DNA of 13,911 bases from Clostridia bacterium (lineage in GTDB: Bacteria; Bacillota; Clostridia; UMGS1810). How positions within the stretch are numbered: the first letter of the stretch is position 1; every line of letters begins with the position of its first letter. Below the pieces are notes generated by a model. It did no database searches, was not told where the DNA came from, and worked only from the letters and a program-made list of their open reading frames with translations. The translations under genes were made by a program, and so were the position numbers. Shown here one piece after another: positions 6,680 through 13,725 of this stretch. The stretch is from positions 1-13,911 of the forward strand of contig JAFYUA010000110.1 in assembly GCA_017549745.1 (NCBI GenBank), written 5' to 3'.

Positions 6680-7216
6680 ATGGAATTTAAAGACTCAAGA
6701 ACTTTTGCCAATCTAATGGCAGCTTTCGCCGGTGAATCACAAGCGCGAAACAAGTACACTTTTTATGCAAAAAAGGCCAGAGAAGATGGATATTGCCAGA
6801 TTGCCGAATTCTTTGAAGAGACGGCAGCAAACGAAACTGCTCATGCCGAGCTTTGGTTTGGTTTTATTCAAAACGGACTTAAGCCCACCGAGGACAATCT
6901 CAAAGATGCAGCAGGTGGCGAGCACTACGAATGGACTGAGATGTATGCAGGCTTTGCCGAGACGGCAAAAAGCGAAGGATATAACGAAATTGCTGCACTT
7001 TTTGAATTGGTTGGCAAGATTGAAAAAGAACACGAAGAAAGATTTACCAAGCTTGCACAAAACATTGCTGACGGAAGTGTTTTTTCGCAAAATGAAGAAT
7101 GTGTGTGGATATGCATGAATTGCGGTCATATTGTAAAAGGCAAAACACCGCCGCAGATTTGCCCTGTTTGCAAGCATCCGCAAAGCCATTTCAAACAAAA
7201 AGAACAAAATTATTAA
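6680..7216 (+). CDS. rbr: Rubrerythrin
   Basis: 178 residues, cytoplasmic. The N-terminal ferritin-like four-helix bundle carries the di-iron ligands: Glu19 in AGESQAR, Glu52 and His55 in ANETAHAE, Glu94 in the third helix, and the helix IEKEHEERF with Glu115/His118. The C-terminal rubredoxin-like domain has two Cys pairs (Cys145/148, Cys161/164). Rubrerythrins reduce hydrogen peroxide to water in anaerobes, with electrons passing through the rubredoxin iron. ATG at 6680 follows AGGAGG by 7 bases. Single-gene unit, divergent from the alarmone synthetase operon and ended by a strong hairpin; a full PerR-type box is not evident. Confidence 0.97.
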   Translation: MEFKDSRTFANLMAAFAGESQARNKYTFYAKKAREDGYCQIAEFFEETAANETAHAELWFGFIQNGLKPTEDNLKDAAGGEHYEWTEMYAGFAETAKSEGYNEIAALFELVGKIEKEHEERFTKLAQNIADGSVFSQNEECVWICMNCGHIVKGKTPPQICPVCKHPQSHFKQKEQNY

Positions 7217-7217
7217 A

Positions 7218-7265
7218 AAAGCAAAAAAAGCAATCGCTCATATGATGCGATTGCTTTTTTGCTTT
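7218..7265. terminator. Bidirectional terminator of rubrerythrin and the Asn/Gln micro-ORF
   Basis: Stem GCAATCGC (7230-7237) with GCGATTGC (7247-7254), extended by A-rich and T-rich arms to AAAGC/GCTTT with one bulged A. T-runs follow on both strands, so it can end rubrerythrin (plus) and the 37-codon gene (minus), whose stop is 8 bases from the hairpin. Confidence 0.92.
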
Positions 7266-7272
7266 AACTGTA

Positions 7273-7386
7273 TTAAAGGTTGTTTTTGTTCTGGTTATTG
7301 TTATTGTCCTTGTTGTTTTTCTGATTTTGATTGTTGTTTTGGTTGTTTTGCTTGTTGTTTTGGTTGTTTTCATTTTTATTAATCAT
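7273..7386 (-). CDS. 37-residue Asn/Gln-rich small protein
   Basis: ATG at 7384-7386, stop TAA at 7273-7275. The peptide begins MINKNENNQNNKQNN and has 21 Asn, 6 Gln and 5 Lys among 37 residues, with repeats of NNQNNK-like units. GGAGG lies 8 bases before the ATG, and the bidirectional hairpin lies just beyond the stop, so both ends look like a real gene. No domain, signal or membrane segment; it would be disordered and basic. I do not know its function. Upstream on the minus strand there is CATAATA about 20 bases before the ribosome site, which resembles a forespore sigma -10 box, but no matching -35 is clear. The alternative is that it is low-complexity non-coding DNA with a fortuitous ribosome site. 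Confidence 0.65.
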   Translation of the reverse strand: MINKNENNQNNKQNNQNNNQNQKNNKDNNNNQNKNNL

Positions 7387-7473
7387 GCTTAACACCTCCA
7401 AGTATATTATGACTCAAAAATTAAAAAAGATGTATCAATATAAAATAATAAAAACATTATATAGAAGGAATAC

Positions 7474-7502
7474 TTGAAAATTTTTGTTTGTTATGTTATA
7501 AT
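7474..7502 (+). promoter_or_regulatory. Promoter of pssA-psd
   Basis: TTGAAA (7474-7479), 17-base spacer, TATAAT (7497-7502), 32 bases before the pssA start. Confidence 0.8.
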
Positions 7503-7534
7503 CTTGATATTATGAATACAAAAGGAGAATTTGT

Positions 7535-8215
7535 ATGATTGGATATTACAATGTATCCGTGATATTGACATATTTAAGCCTTTGCACAGCGGTTGTCGGC
7601 ATGACACTTGCTCTGACGGGTGATGTGAAGCTGGCGCTTGTGTCTCTTATGATTTGTGGCCTGTGCGACATGTTTGACGGGACTATTGCCAGGAAATGTA
7701 AACGAACTGATGACGAAAAATCATTTGGAATACAGATAGATTCACTTTGTGATCTGGTTTGTTTTGGTGTGTTTCCTGCAATGCTTGGATATGGAATCAA
7801 AAACATTGAAGTCAATTCATTTGATATAGTGGCGTCTGCCCTCTTTGTGCTTGCAGCAATAATCAGGCTTGGATATTTCAACGTTCAGGAAATCAACAGG
7901 ACTTCTGCAGGCGCAGACAAACGCGAATACTATGAAGGGTTGCCGGTGACATCGGTGTCGCTGCTGTTGCCTGTTATATTTTTGATGGATGTATATATTG
8001 AACCATTGGTAACCATAAAAGTGTACAGTGTGGCACTGCTACTCATCGCTTTTGCTTTTGTTTCAAAGGTACGAATAAAGAAACCATATATGCATGGTCT
8101 CATATTGGTATCATTTGTGGGATTGGTAGTTTTCCTGCTTATTTTAAAGGAAGGAGACAATATTACAAATGCCTCATCGACTATATCATTCATTCTGCGG
8201 TCGATGTCTGCTTAA
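7535..8215 (+). CDS. pssA: CDP-diacylglycerol--serine O-phosphatidyltransferase
   Basis: 226 residues, integral membrane protein of the CDP-alcohol phosphotransferase family; it makes phosphatidylserine from CDP-diacylglycerol and serine. The catalytic motif is present as Asp45-x2-Asp48-Gly49-x2-Ala52-Arg53 ... Gly65-x3-Asp69-x3-Asp73. The spacing between Arg53 and Gly65 is 11 residues rather than the usual 8, filled with charged residues (KCKRTDDEKSF). Several hydrophobic segments follow (about 95-115, 135-150, 160-175, 185-205). ATG at 7535 has AAAGGAG 8 bases upstream. The adjacent decarboxylase gene, which uses phosphatidylserine, confirms the assignment. Confidence 0.93.
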   Translation: MIGYYNVSVILTYLSLCTAVVGMTLALTGDVKLALVSLMICGLCDMFDGTIARKCKRTDDEKSFGIQIDSLCDLVCFGVFPAMLGYGIKNIEVNSFDIVASALFVLAAIIRLGYFNVQEINRTSAGADKREYYEGLPVTSVSLLLPVIFLMDVYIEPLVTIKVYSVALLLIAFAFVSKVRIKKPYMHGLILVSFVGLVVFLLILKEGDNITNASSTISFILRSMSA

Positions 8216-8978
8216 GATTTTAACTGCGCCTGCTATATCAAAAATGGCAGGCGCTTTTATGAACAGCGGACTCTCTAAGCCGTATATTAAAAAATTTATA
8301 AAAGACAACAAAATTAACATGTCGGATTACAAAACGGAAAACTGGTCATGCTTTAATGATTTTTTTACCAGAAAGCTAAAACCAGGAAAAAGAACGCCCG
8401 ACATGCACCCCGATGCTCTGATATCGCCTTGCGATGGGTACCTTAGTGCTTACAAGATCGGTCCCGACTCAAAATTTACAATCAAAAACTCGGTGTACAC
8501 AATAGATGAGCTTTTACAAAACAAGGATTTGTCCATCGATTATCAAGACGGACTGTGTCTTATATTCCGCCTTACGCCAAAAGATTATCACAGATATATA
8601 TACATTGACAACGGTGCAAAAGGAAAAAACATTTTCATTCAAGGCAAGCTTCACACTGTAAGGCCCGTTGCATTTGACAAAGTGAAAGTGTTTAAAACAA
8701 ATTCCAGAGAGTACACACTTCTTAGAACCAACAATTTTGATGATGTTGTTTTTATGGAAGTGGGTGCAATGCTGGTGGGCAAAATATGCAATTATCACCA
8801 CTCTCACAATTTCAGGCGTGGTGAAGAAAAAGGCAAATTTGAATTTGGCGGAAGTACCATCATTATGCTGCTGAAAAAAGATACTGTGTGTTTAAACGAA
8901 GAAATATATCAGGCGAGTATAAACGGAAATGAAACCAGAGTATTACTTGGCGAAAAAATAGGTTATAGAAGCAAATAA
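8169..8978 (+). CDS. psd: Phosphatidylserine decarboxylase proenzyme
   Basis: 269 residues. It converts phosphatidylserine to phosphatidylethanolamine at the membrane, using a pyruvoyl group made by self-cleavage before a serine. The cleavage motif is FGGST, with Ser229 as future pyruvoyl residue (relatives have LGST or GGST). Candidate Asp and His of the self-cleavage triad are Asp89 in SPCDGYL and His141 in PKDYHRY. Cleavage would give a large N-terminal beta chain and a 41-residue alpha chain. The start codon is 12 bases after AAGGAG, a long gap, and the gene overlaps pssA by 47 bases in the +1 frame; the N-terminus matches the family, so this start is kept. Its terminator appears to be split by the IS downstream. 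Confidence 0.93.
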   Translation: MPHRLYHSFCGRCLLKILTAPAISKMAGAFMNSGLSKPYIKKFIKDNKINMSDYKTENWSCFNDFFTRKLKPGKRTPDMHPDALISPCDGYLSAYKIGPDSKFTIKNSVYTIDELLQNKDLSIDYQDGLCLIFRLTPKDYHRYIYIDNGAKGKNIFIQGKLHTVRPVAFDKVKVFKTNSREYTLLRTNNFDDVVFMEVGAMLVGKICNYHHSHNFRRGEEKGKFEFGGSTIIMLLKKDTVCLNEEIYQASINGNETRVLLGEKIGYRSK

Positions 8979-9025
8979 AAAAGCGCATTATGAAGTGAAC
9001 CCCAAAGTTTAGACAAAATTAAATA

Positions 9026-9868
9026 TTAACTTGCTTGTGTATGAGTTCGGTATTGCACCGGACTCATTCCTTTTAGTTTTAAAGATATTCTTTCATTGTT
9101 GTAATAATCAATGTATCTTTTCAATTCATCAATGAAAGCATTAACGCTTTCAAATTTTTCGCCATAAAACATTTCAACTTTCAACCTTCCAAAGAAGTTT
9201 TCCATAGCACCATTATCCATACAATTACCTTTTCGTGACATACTTTGTATGATATTATGTTCTTGTAGCAATCGTTGATATTCTGCATGTTGGTATTGCC
9301 AACCTTGGTCAGAATGAAACAAAGGTCTTGCATTAGCAGGAAGCTTTTTGAATAGTCCATCAAGCATTTCTCTGATTTGCCATAGATTTGGACTTGATGA
9401 AATGGAATATGACACAATTTCTCGATTGTATAAATCCATTACTGGTGATAAATATACTTTATCTTCACATACCTTAAATTCAGTTACATCAGTTGTGAGT
9501 TTTTCAAATGGTTTTGTCGCTGTAAAATCTCTTTTTAGCAGATTATCTGCAACTTTGCCAACTTCGCCTTTGTATGAATGGTATTTACCATTTTTTCGTT
9601 GTTTTCCCTTAATATTAAGCTCGTTCATCAACTTTAATACAGTTTTATGGTTGATTGTATACCCTTTTTGTTTTAGTACAGATAAAATTCTTCTGTATCC
9701 ATATCTTCCTTTGTTTTGATTGAAAATGTCAACAATATCTGCCTTAACCTCTTTGTATTTGTCTACATCTTTCAATTTTAGATAATAGTAAAATGTACTC
9801 CTTGCAATACCTGACAATTTTAACAAATCTTTAAGCGGATACAACTGCCTTAATTCAGCGACAATCAA
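9026..9868 (-). CDS. IS3-family transposase OrfB (DDE integrase domain)
   Basis: 280 residues. The N-terminal HTH_21-like segment (about 40-100, with NKGRYGYRRI) precedes an rve-type integrase core with Asp127 (TTDVTEF), Asp187 (HSDQGWQY) and Glu223 (MENFFGRLK). The spacings of 59 and 35 residues are those of IS3 transposases. It catalyses strand transfer of the element. The frame lies -1 to OrfA; its first codon TTG (9866-9868) overlaps the OrfA stop. A short A-rich run (AACAAAAAG) just upstream could allow a -1 frameshift that makes the OrfAB fusion, though it is not the perfect A6G slippery site. No internal stop, so it looks active. Confidence 0.93.
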   Translation of the reverse strand: MIVAELRQLYPLKDLLKLSGIARSTFYYYLKLKDVDKYKEVKADIVDIFNQNKGRYGYRRILSVLKQKGYTINHKTVLKLMNELNIKGKQRKNGKYHSYKGEVGKVADNLLKRDFTATKPFEKLTTDVTEFKVCEDKVYLSPVMDLYNREIVSYSISSSPNLWQIREMLDGLFKKLPANARPLFHSDQGWQYQHAEYQRLLQEHNIIQSMSRKGNCMDNGAMENFFGRLKVEMFYGEKFESVNAFIDELKRYIDYYNNERISLKLKGMSPVQYRTHTQAS

Positions 9869-10245
9869 CGCTTTTTGTTGTTCTTTCGCTCTTCCGCAAG
9901 AACTAAGGCACTCAGTTTTTTTAAGTAGTCTATTTCCATTCTAAGACGCTGATTTTCTGCAATTAAATCTTCTTCAACTTTCTTATCAAGTTTGGGTGGG
10001 CGACCTTTTCTTGTTCCGCTTGCTTTACAAGCTCTGCCTCGTCTTTCTTTCATTAGACCTGCGGCTCCTTCTTCTAAAAATATGCGTTCCCACTTTTTTA
10101 GAAATTCGTAATTCTTGCTTTGTAAATGAGGGAAATACTTTCTCATTGTTTCTCTGTAACCCAAAAAGTGTTCTCGCATATCCATTATAACAGATATTTT
10201 GAATTCTGGCGAGTAGCTTTTGTTTTTTCCTCCTGCTTTTCTCAT
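9865..10245 (-). CDS. IS3-family transposase OrfA (HTH, leucine zipper)
   Basis: 126 residues from the ATG at 10243-10245, which has GGAGG 11 bases upstream; an in-frame TTG at 10263 overlaps that site and is unlikely. Helix-turn-helix segments (about residues 10-65, with YSPEFKISVIMDMR) give sequence recognition of the terminal repeats, and the C-terminal helix ENQRLRMEIDYLKKL is a leucine-zipper type oligomerisation element. A basic linker with GRPPKLDKK lies between. The stop overlaps the OrfB start region, as usual for this family. Confidence 0.92.
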   Translation of the reverse strand: MRKAGGKNKSYSPEFKISVIMDMREHFLGYRETMRKYFPHLQSKNYEFLKKWERIFLEEGAAGLMKERRGRACKASGTRKGRPPKLDKKVEEDLIAENQRLRMEIDYLKKLSALVLAEERKNNKKR

Positions 10246-10317
10246 AAAAATATGCACCTCCAAAAGTGTCTAACTTTTGGGGTGCATATCAATTGTACGC
10301 TTTTTGTTTGGACTTTT

Positions 10318-10947
10318 TTATTTTGTGCCGAAGATTCGGTCACCTGCATCGCCCAAGCCGGGCACGATGTAGCCATGCTCATTGAGACATTCGTCTACAT
10401 TGGCGCAGTATATGTCCACATCGCTGTGAGCTTCGCTGAGAGCCTCAATGCCCTCGGGGGCAGCAATCAGGCAAAGGAACTTGATGTTTTTGCCGCCATA
10501 TGCTTTAATCTGCCCTATGGCGTCGATTGCCGAGCCGCCTGTGGCAAGCATGGGGTCAACCACCACGATGAGCCTGTCTTCAATGTCGGGCGGAAGCTTG
10601 CAGTAGTATTCGTGAGGCTGGAGAGTCTCCTCGTCACGATACATACCAATGTGCCCCACCTTGGCAGATGGCACAAGATTGAGAAGTCCGTTTACCATGC
10701 CCAGCCCTGCCCTTAAAATAGGCACAACGGCGAGCTTCTTGCCTTTGATGACTTTTTGTTTTGTTTTGCAGATGGGGGTTTCTATTTCCACCTCTTCAAG
10801 CGGAAGGTCACGAAGTGCCTCATAGCACATGAGCATGGTGATTTCTTCCACAGATTCTCTGAATTCCTTGTTGGAGGTGGCAACATCTCTTAGGATTGAT
10901 GTTTTGTGCTGAATTAACGGATGATCAAATATTGTTACTCTGCCCAT
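10318..10947 (-). CDS. upp: Uracil phosphoribosyltransferase
   Basis: 209 residues, the standard length. It makes UMP from uracil and PRPP in the cytoplasm. The PRPP loop VVVDPMLATGGSA (128-140) and the C-terminal uracil-binding segment GYIVPGLGDAGDR are both present, and VPILRAGLGM (75-84) matches the family. ATG at 10945-10947 follows AAAGGAG by 10 bases. The upstream gene uraA ends 15 bases away, so uptake and conversion are one operon. The downstream terminator is interrupted by the IS element, whose right end begins 27 bases past the stop codon. Confidence 0.97.
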   Translation of the reverse strand: MGRVTIFDHPLIQHKTSILRDVATSNKEFRESVEEITMLMCYEALRDLPLEEVEIETPICKTKQKVIKGKKLAVVPILRAGLGMVNGLLNLVPSAKVGHIGMYRDEETLQPHEYYCKLPPDIEDRLIVVVDPMLATGGSAIDAIGQIKAYGGKNIKFLCLIAAPEGIEALSEAHSDVDIYCANVDECLNEHGYIVPGLGDAGDRIFGTK

Positions 10948-10962
10948 ATCAGATATGCTCCT

Positions 10963-12330
10963 TTATTTTTCTTCTTCTGCCTTGGACACAACGAGGTTGA
11001 TGATGATGCCAAGAATGAGTGCACACGCAACAGATGTGAGTGTGATTTTGCCAAAGGTGAGTGTGAGTCCGCCAATGCCCGCGATGAGGATTGATGAAAC
11101 TACGAAGAGATTTTTGTTCTGATTGAGGTCAACAGACTGAATCATCTTGAGACCCGACACTGCAATGAAGCCATAGAGTGCCATGCACACACCGCCCATG
11201 ATGCATGATGGAATGGAATTAACAAATGCGATGAAAGGCGAAATGAACGCAATGACGATTGCCATGATAGCTGCAGTGATGATGGTGTAAACCGATGCAT
11301 TTTTGGTGATGGCAACGCAGCCTACCGACTCGCCATAGGTGGTGTTGGGGCATCCGCCAAAGAGGGCGCCGCACAGTGAGCCCACGCCGTCACCGAGAAG
11401 TGTTCTGTGAAGACCGGGCTCTTCAAGAAGGTCTTTTTCGATGATGGAAGAAATGTTTTTGTGGTCTGCAAGATGCTCTGCAAACACAACAAATGCAACG
11501 GGGATATATGCTACTGCTATTGTGCTGATGTAGGTGGCATTCAATTCACCAACACCCTTGTAGGCAGTGAGGAATGTGAAGTCGGGCACCGAGAGGAAGG
11601 TGTCAATTGTTACCTTGCCATCGGTAAGAAGAGCTGCAAAGGGCGCAACATTGAGCACCTTGAGAGCGTCTATGTCACAATATGTGCCAATGATGGTGAA
11701 AATGCCGGCAAGAGCATAGCCACCGAGAATACCAAAGATGAACGGAATGAGCTTACCGTATTTTTTGCCGTAGGTGGAGCTTACGATGGTGATGATGAGA
11801 GTAACCAGACCGCAAAGCACAGTGATGAGGGGAGATGCAAGGATTGCACCGTCGGCAGCTGTGACATTGCCTTTGAGAAGGTCACCCACTGCATTGCCTG
11901 CAAGCGAAAGACCGATGATGGCAACTGTGGGGCCGATAACTGTGGCTGGCATCACTTTGTTTATCCATTTGACGCCTGCAAATTTAACAATTATAGCTAT
12001 AACAACATATACTAAAGCTGCAAAAGCTGCGCCAATGATAAGACCGAGATAGCCAAGACTCATTGACACGCCGCCTGCAAATGCTGCAAACATTGAATTG
12101 ATAAAAGCAAATGATGAGCCTAAGAATACAGGGCTCTTTTTCTTGGTAAAGAGAATATACACAAGTGTGCCTATGCCTGCACCGAAAAGCGCTGCTGCAG
12201 GGCTCATGCCATTGCCTATGATAACAGGCACAACCAGTGTGGCGGTCATTATTGCCAAAAGCTGCTGAATTGCAAAGATGATAAGCTGACCAAGCTTGGG
12301 TTTGTCATTGACATTGTAGATTAGTTTCAT
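10963..12330 (-). CDS. uraA: Uracil permease (NCS2 nucleobase:cation symporter)
   Basis: 455 residues with about 14 hydrophobic segments. Conserved uracil-binding motifs of NCS2 carriers are present: FAEHLADHKNI (Glu285, His290) and GCPNTTYGES (Glu334), plus GSSFAFI near residue 72. It imports uracil with protons. ATG at 12328-12330 has AAGGAGG 8 bases upstream. First gene of a two-gene uracil salvage operon with upp, from the promoter at 12363-12391. No pyrimidine-type attenuator is visible; with the predicted start of transcription the leader is only about 25 bases. Confidence 0.95.
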   Translation of the reverse strand: MKLIYNVNDKPKLGQLIIFAIQQLLAIMTATLVVPVIIGNGMSPAAALFGAGIGTLVYILFTKKKSPVFLGSSFAFINSMFAAFAGGVSMSLGYLGLIIGAAFAALVYVVIAIIVKFAGVKWINKVMPATVIGPTVAIIGLSLAGNAVGDLLKGNVTAADGAILASPLITVLCGLVTLIITIVSSTYGKKYGKLIPFIFGILGGYALAGIFTIIGTYCDIDALKVLNVAPFAALLTDGKVTIDTFLSVPDFTFLTAYKGVGELNATYISTIAVAYIPVAFVVFAEHLADHKNISSIIEKDLLEEPGLHRTLLGDGVGSLCGALFGGCPNTTYGESVGCVAITKNASVYTIITAAIMAIVIAFISPFIAFVNSIPSCIMGGVCMALYGFIAVSGLKMIQSVDLNQNKNLFVVSSILIAGIGGLTLTFGKITLTSVACALILGIIINLVVSKAEEEK

Positions 12331-12343
12331 TACATAATCCTCC

Positions 12344-12391
12344 TTGGTATTTACTAATGATAATCATACCAAAATCGGGATTTTTTTTCAA
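12344..12391 (-). promoter_or_regulatory. uraA-upp promoter overlapped by an inverted repeat
   Basis: Minus strand TTGAAA (12386-12391), 17-base spacer, TATGAT (12363-12368). The inverted repeat TTGGTAT (12344-12350) and ATACCAA (12366-12372) has arms 22 bases apart centre to centre, about two helical turns, and one arm covers the -10 box while the other adjoins the ribosome site. This is placed like a repressor operator. A translational hairpin is less likely because the left part would not be transcribed. Confidence 0.6.
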
Positions 12392-12463
12392 TAGACAAAG
12401 AGATTTTACAAAAAATTCGGCATATTGTATAAATTTTCGCATCAAAATTTGGCACAAAAAACT

Positions 12464-13387
12464 TTATACTATCATAGCAAAATATGCCGCATAGCCTATC
12501 AGCATTATGATGCCTGCTGCTCTGCCGAGCTGCTTTTTGCGCACGCAAAGTGCAAAGAGCAGCACCGTTGCCGCAATGCTCACAAGAGCATCAAACACAA
12601 ACGCTGCAGGGAACGGCACGGGAATGATGAGCCCCGAAAGACCCACTATGAAGAGAATGTTGAAGATGTTGCTGCCCACAATGTTGCCTATGGCAATGTC
12701 GGCATTGCCTTTGCGCGCTGCCATCACCGAGGTGAAAAGCTCAGGAAGCGAAGTGCCGAGAGCCACAACCGTGAGGCCGATGAATCTCTCACTAACTCCT
12801 GCCACCCTTGCCAGGAAGCTGGCGCTATTGACAGTGAACTGACTGCCTGCAATAATCATTGCAAGACCTGCCACAGCAAAGAGCAAAGACTTTGGAACAG
12901 ACATGAGCTTTATATCGTCGCCTGTTTCGTTGCTTTTTTTGGCGCTGATTATCATATATGCCAAAAAGCCTATGAAGAAAACAAAAATTATTGCCGCATC
13001 GATGGTGCTTATCACACCGTCATATCCGAGCAAAAGAAGAATAACCGATGCGCCGAGCACGATGGGAATATCTATCCACACAGTGGACTTAGCAACTCTG
13101 AGCACTGTTATAACCGACGAAATTCCCAAAATGATGAGAATGTTCAAAATGTTGCTTCCGAGGATGTTGCCGATGGTGATGTCGGCATTGCCGCCAAAAG
13201 CAGCCGAAATGCTCACTGCCGCCTCGGGCGCGCTTGTGCCCATGGCAACCACAGTAAGACCGATGATGAGCTGGGGTATGCCGAACTTGGCGGCGATTGA
13301 TGCAGAGCCGTCTACAAAGAAGTCTGCCCCTTTTACAAGCAACACAAACCCCAATGCCAACAGAACTACCTGAAACAAAATTTCCAT
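12464..13387 (-). CDS. CaCA-family cation antiporter (YrbG-like), predicted Mn2+-regulated
   Basis: 307 residues, about ten membrane segments, two inverted homologous halves. The alpha repeats are GTSAPE (50-55) with GNILGSN (73-79), and GTSLPE (211-216) with GNIVGSN (234-240), the ion-binding sites of calcium/cation exchangers. Relatives are annotated as calcium/sodium antiporters. ATG at 13385-13387 has GGAGG 9 bases upstream. The 5' leader carries a yybP-ykoY manganese riboswitch and an intrinsic terminator, so expression should rise with Mn2+; this suggests that it exports Mn2+, perhaps with Ca2+. The specificity is inference from regulation, not from the protein. Confidence 0.9.
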   Translation of the reverse strand: MEILFQVVLLALGFVLLVKGADFFVDGSASIAAKFGIPQLIIGLTVVAMGTSAPEAAVSISAAFGGNADITIGNILGSNILNILIILGISSVITVLRVAKSTVWIDIPIVLGASVILLLLGYDGVISTIDAAIIFVFFIGFLAYMIISAKKSNETGDDIKLMSVPKSLLFAVAGLAMIIAGSQFTVNSASFLARVAGVSERFIGLTVVALGTSLPELFTSVMAARKGNADIAIGNIVGSNIFNILFIVGLSGLIIPVPFPAAFVFDALVSIAATVLLFALCVRKKQLGRAAGIIMLIGYAAYFAMIV

Positions 13388-13422
13388 AATACAAAACCTC
13401 CGTTTTTTGATTTGGCGGCAAT

Positions 13423-13464
13423 AAAAAAGAGACCATTACCGCAAAAATATTGCAGTAAAGTCTC
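13423..13464 (-). terminator. Intrinsic terminator of the riboswitch expression platform
   Basis: On the minus strand GAGAC, then TTACTGCAA, pairs with TTGCGGTAA and GTCTC, with a short internal mismatch, followed by six T (13423-13428). The 5' arm overlaps the 3' half of the aptamer P1 stem (13453-13460), so aptamer and terminator are mutually exclusive: with ligand bound, P1 holds the arm and transcription continues. Confidence 0.85.
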
Positions 13465-13560
13465 GCCACTTTGTCACAAGCCGGATTCCCAAACGGAAAT
13501 CGTACTGACGACCTGCAAACGCCTAACCGTCGGATACTGCGTCGGCTACTCCCTTTTCTG
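13453..13560 (-). promoter_or_regulatory. yybP-ykoY (Mn2+) riboswitch aptamer
   Basis: The minus strand shows P1 CAGAAAAG/CTTTACTG, then the conserved GGGAGTAGCC loop at the 5' side and GGCGAGAC at the 3' side, with a stem CAGGTCG/CGGCTTG leading to a terminal hairpin near GATTTCC/GGAATC and the conserved TCGTCA next to CCGG. These are the hallmark elements of the yybP-ykoY family, which senses Mn2+ and controls metal exporters. About 108 bases long, beginning right after the predicted transcription start. Confidence 0.9.
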
Positions 13561-13568
13561 ATGTTATT

Positions 13569-13597
13569 ATTATATACGCTCAGGGCAATTATGTCAA
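13569..13597 (-). promoter_or_regulatory. Consensus promoter of the riboswitch/antiporter unit
   Basis: Minus strand TTGACA (13592-13597), 17-base spacer, TATAAT (13569-13574), both perfect consensus. Transcription would start near 13562, directly before the aptamer. Confidence 0.9.
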
Positions 13598-13598
13598 C

Positions 13599-13625
13599 AA
13601 AATTTTTCTTTTTTTGAAAAATTTT
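13599..13625. repeat. AT-rich inverted repeat upstream of the antiporter promoter
   Basis: AAAATTTTTC (13599-13608) and GAAAAATTTT (13616-13625) are perfect inverted copies around seven T. It adjoins the -35 box. It could be a weak terminator for transcription from the right or an UP-like AT tract; no GC-rich stem supports a strong call. The following stretch to about 13725 shows no gene, RNA or motif I can support. Confidence 0.5.
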
Positions 13626-13725
13626 AGCGCAACTTATGAATACATAAACGGAATCATGTGTATAATTAAACAACAGAGTTGGTACTCAACCTATTATAAA
13701 TTATTGTTTAGCTGCATACTGCCTA

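Larger units (their letters stand above)
8991..10291 (-). mobile_element. IS3-family insertion sequence (IS150-like group), apparently intact
   Basis: About 1.3 kb, ends TG...CA. Terminal inverted repeats are 8991-9015 and 10267-10291, matching at 20 of 25 positions around the core ACCCCAAA..TTAGACA. It carries two overlapping reading frames in the OrfA/OrfB arrangement, both full length with intact catalytic residues. Flanks ATTA (8987-8990) and ATTG (10292-10295) may be an imperfect target duplication. The exact ends are inferred by eye; ends five bases inside each side (8996 and 10286) are an alternative. Confidence 0.88.
8977..10305. terminator. Convergent psd/upp terminator split by the insertion element
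   Basis: AAAAAAGCG (8977-8985) just left of the element and CGCTTTTT (10298-10305) just right of it are complementary. Rejoining the flanks over the probable target duplication gives an 8-base stem with a loop of about 7 bases and T-runs on both strands, a normal bidirectional terminator for psd (plus) and upp (minus). This is a reconstruction; the two arms are now about 1.3 kb apart. Confidence 0.5.

Noticed and set aside
7273..7386. CRISPR-like or tandem repeat array in the AAC/CAA-rich stretch
   Set aside because: Units are only a few codons, irregular, and follow codon phase of the small ORF; there are no spacers of constant length and no cas genes.
12331..12463. Riboswitch or PyrR attenuator before uraA
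   Set aside because: The predicted leader is about 25 bases and contains no PyrR anti-antiterminator consensus or intrinsic terminator.
11407..13373. Long open frames on the plus strand opposite uraA and the antiporter (up to about 290 codons)
   Set aside because: They are antisense to clear membrane protein genes, rich in His, Cys, Asn and Arg as expected from reversed transporter codons, and lack ribosome sites or family motifs.
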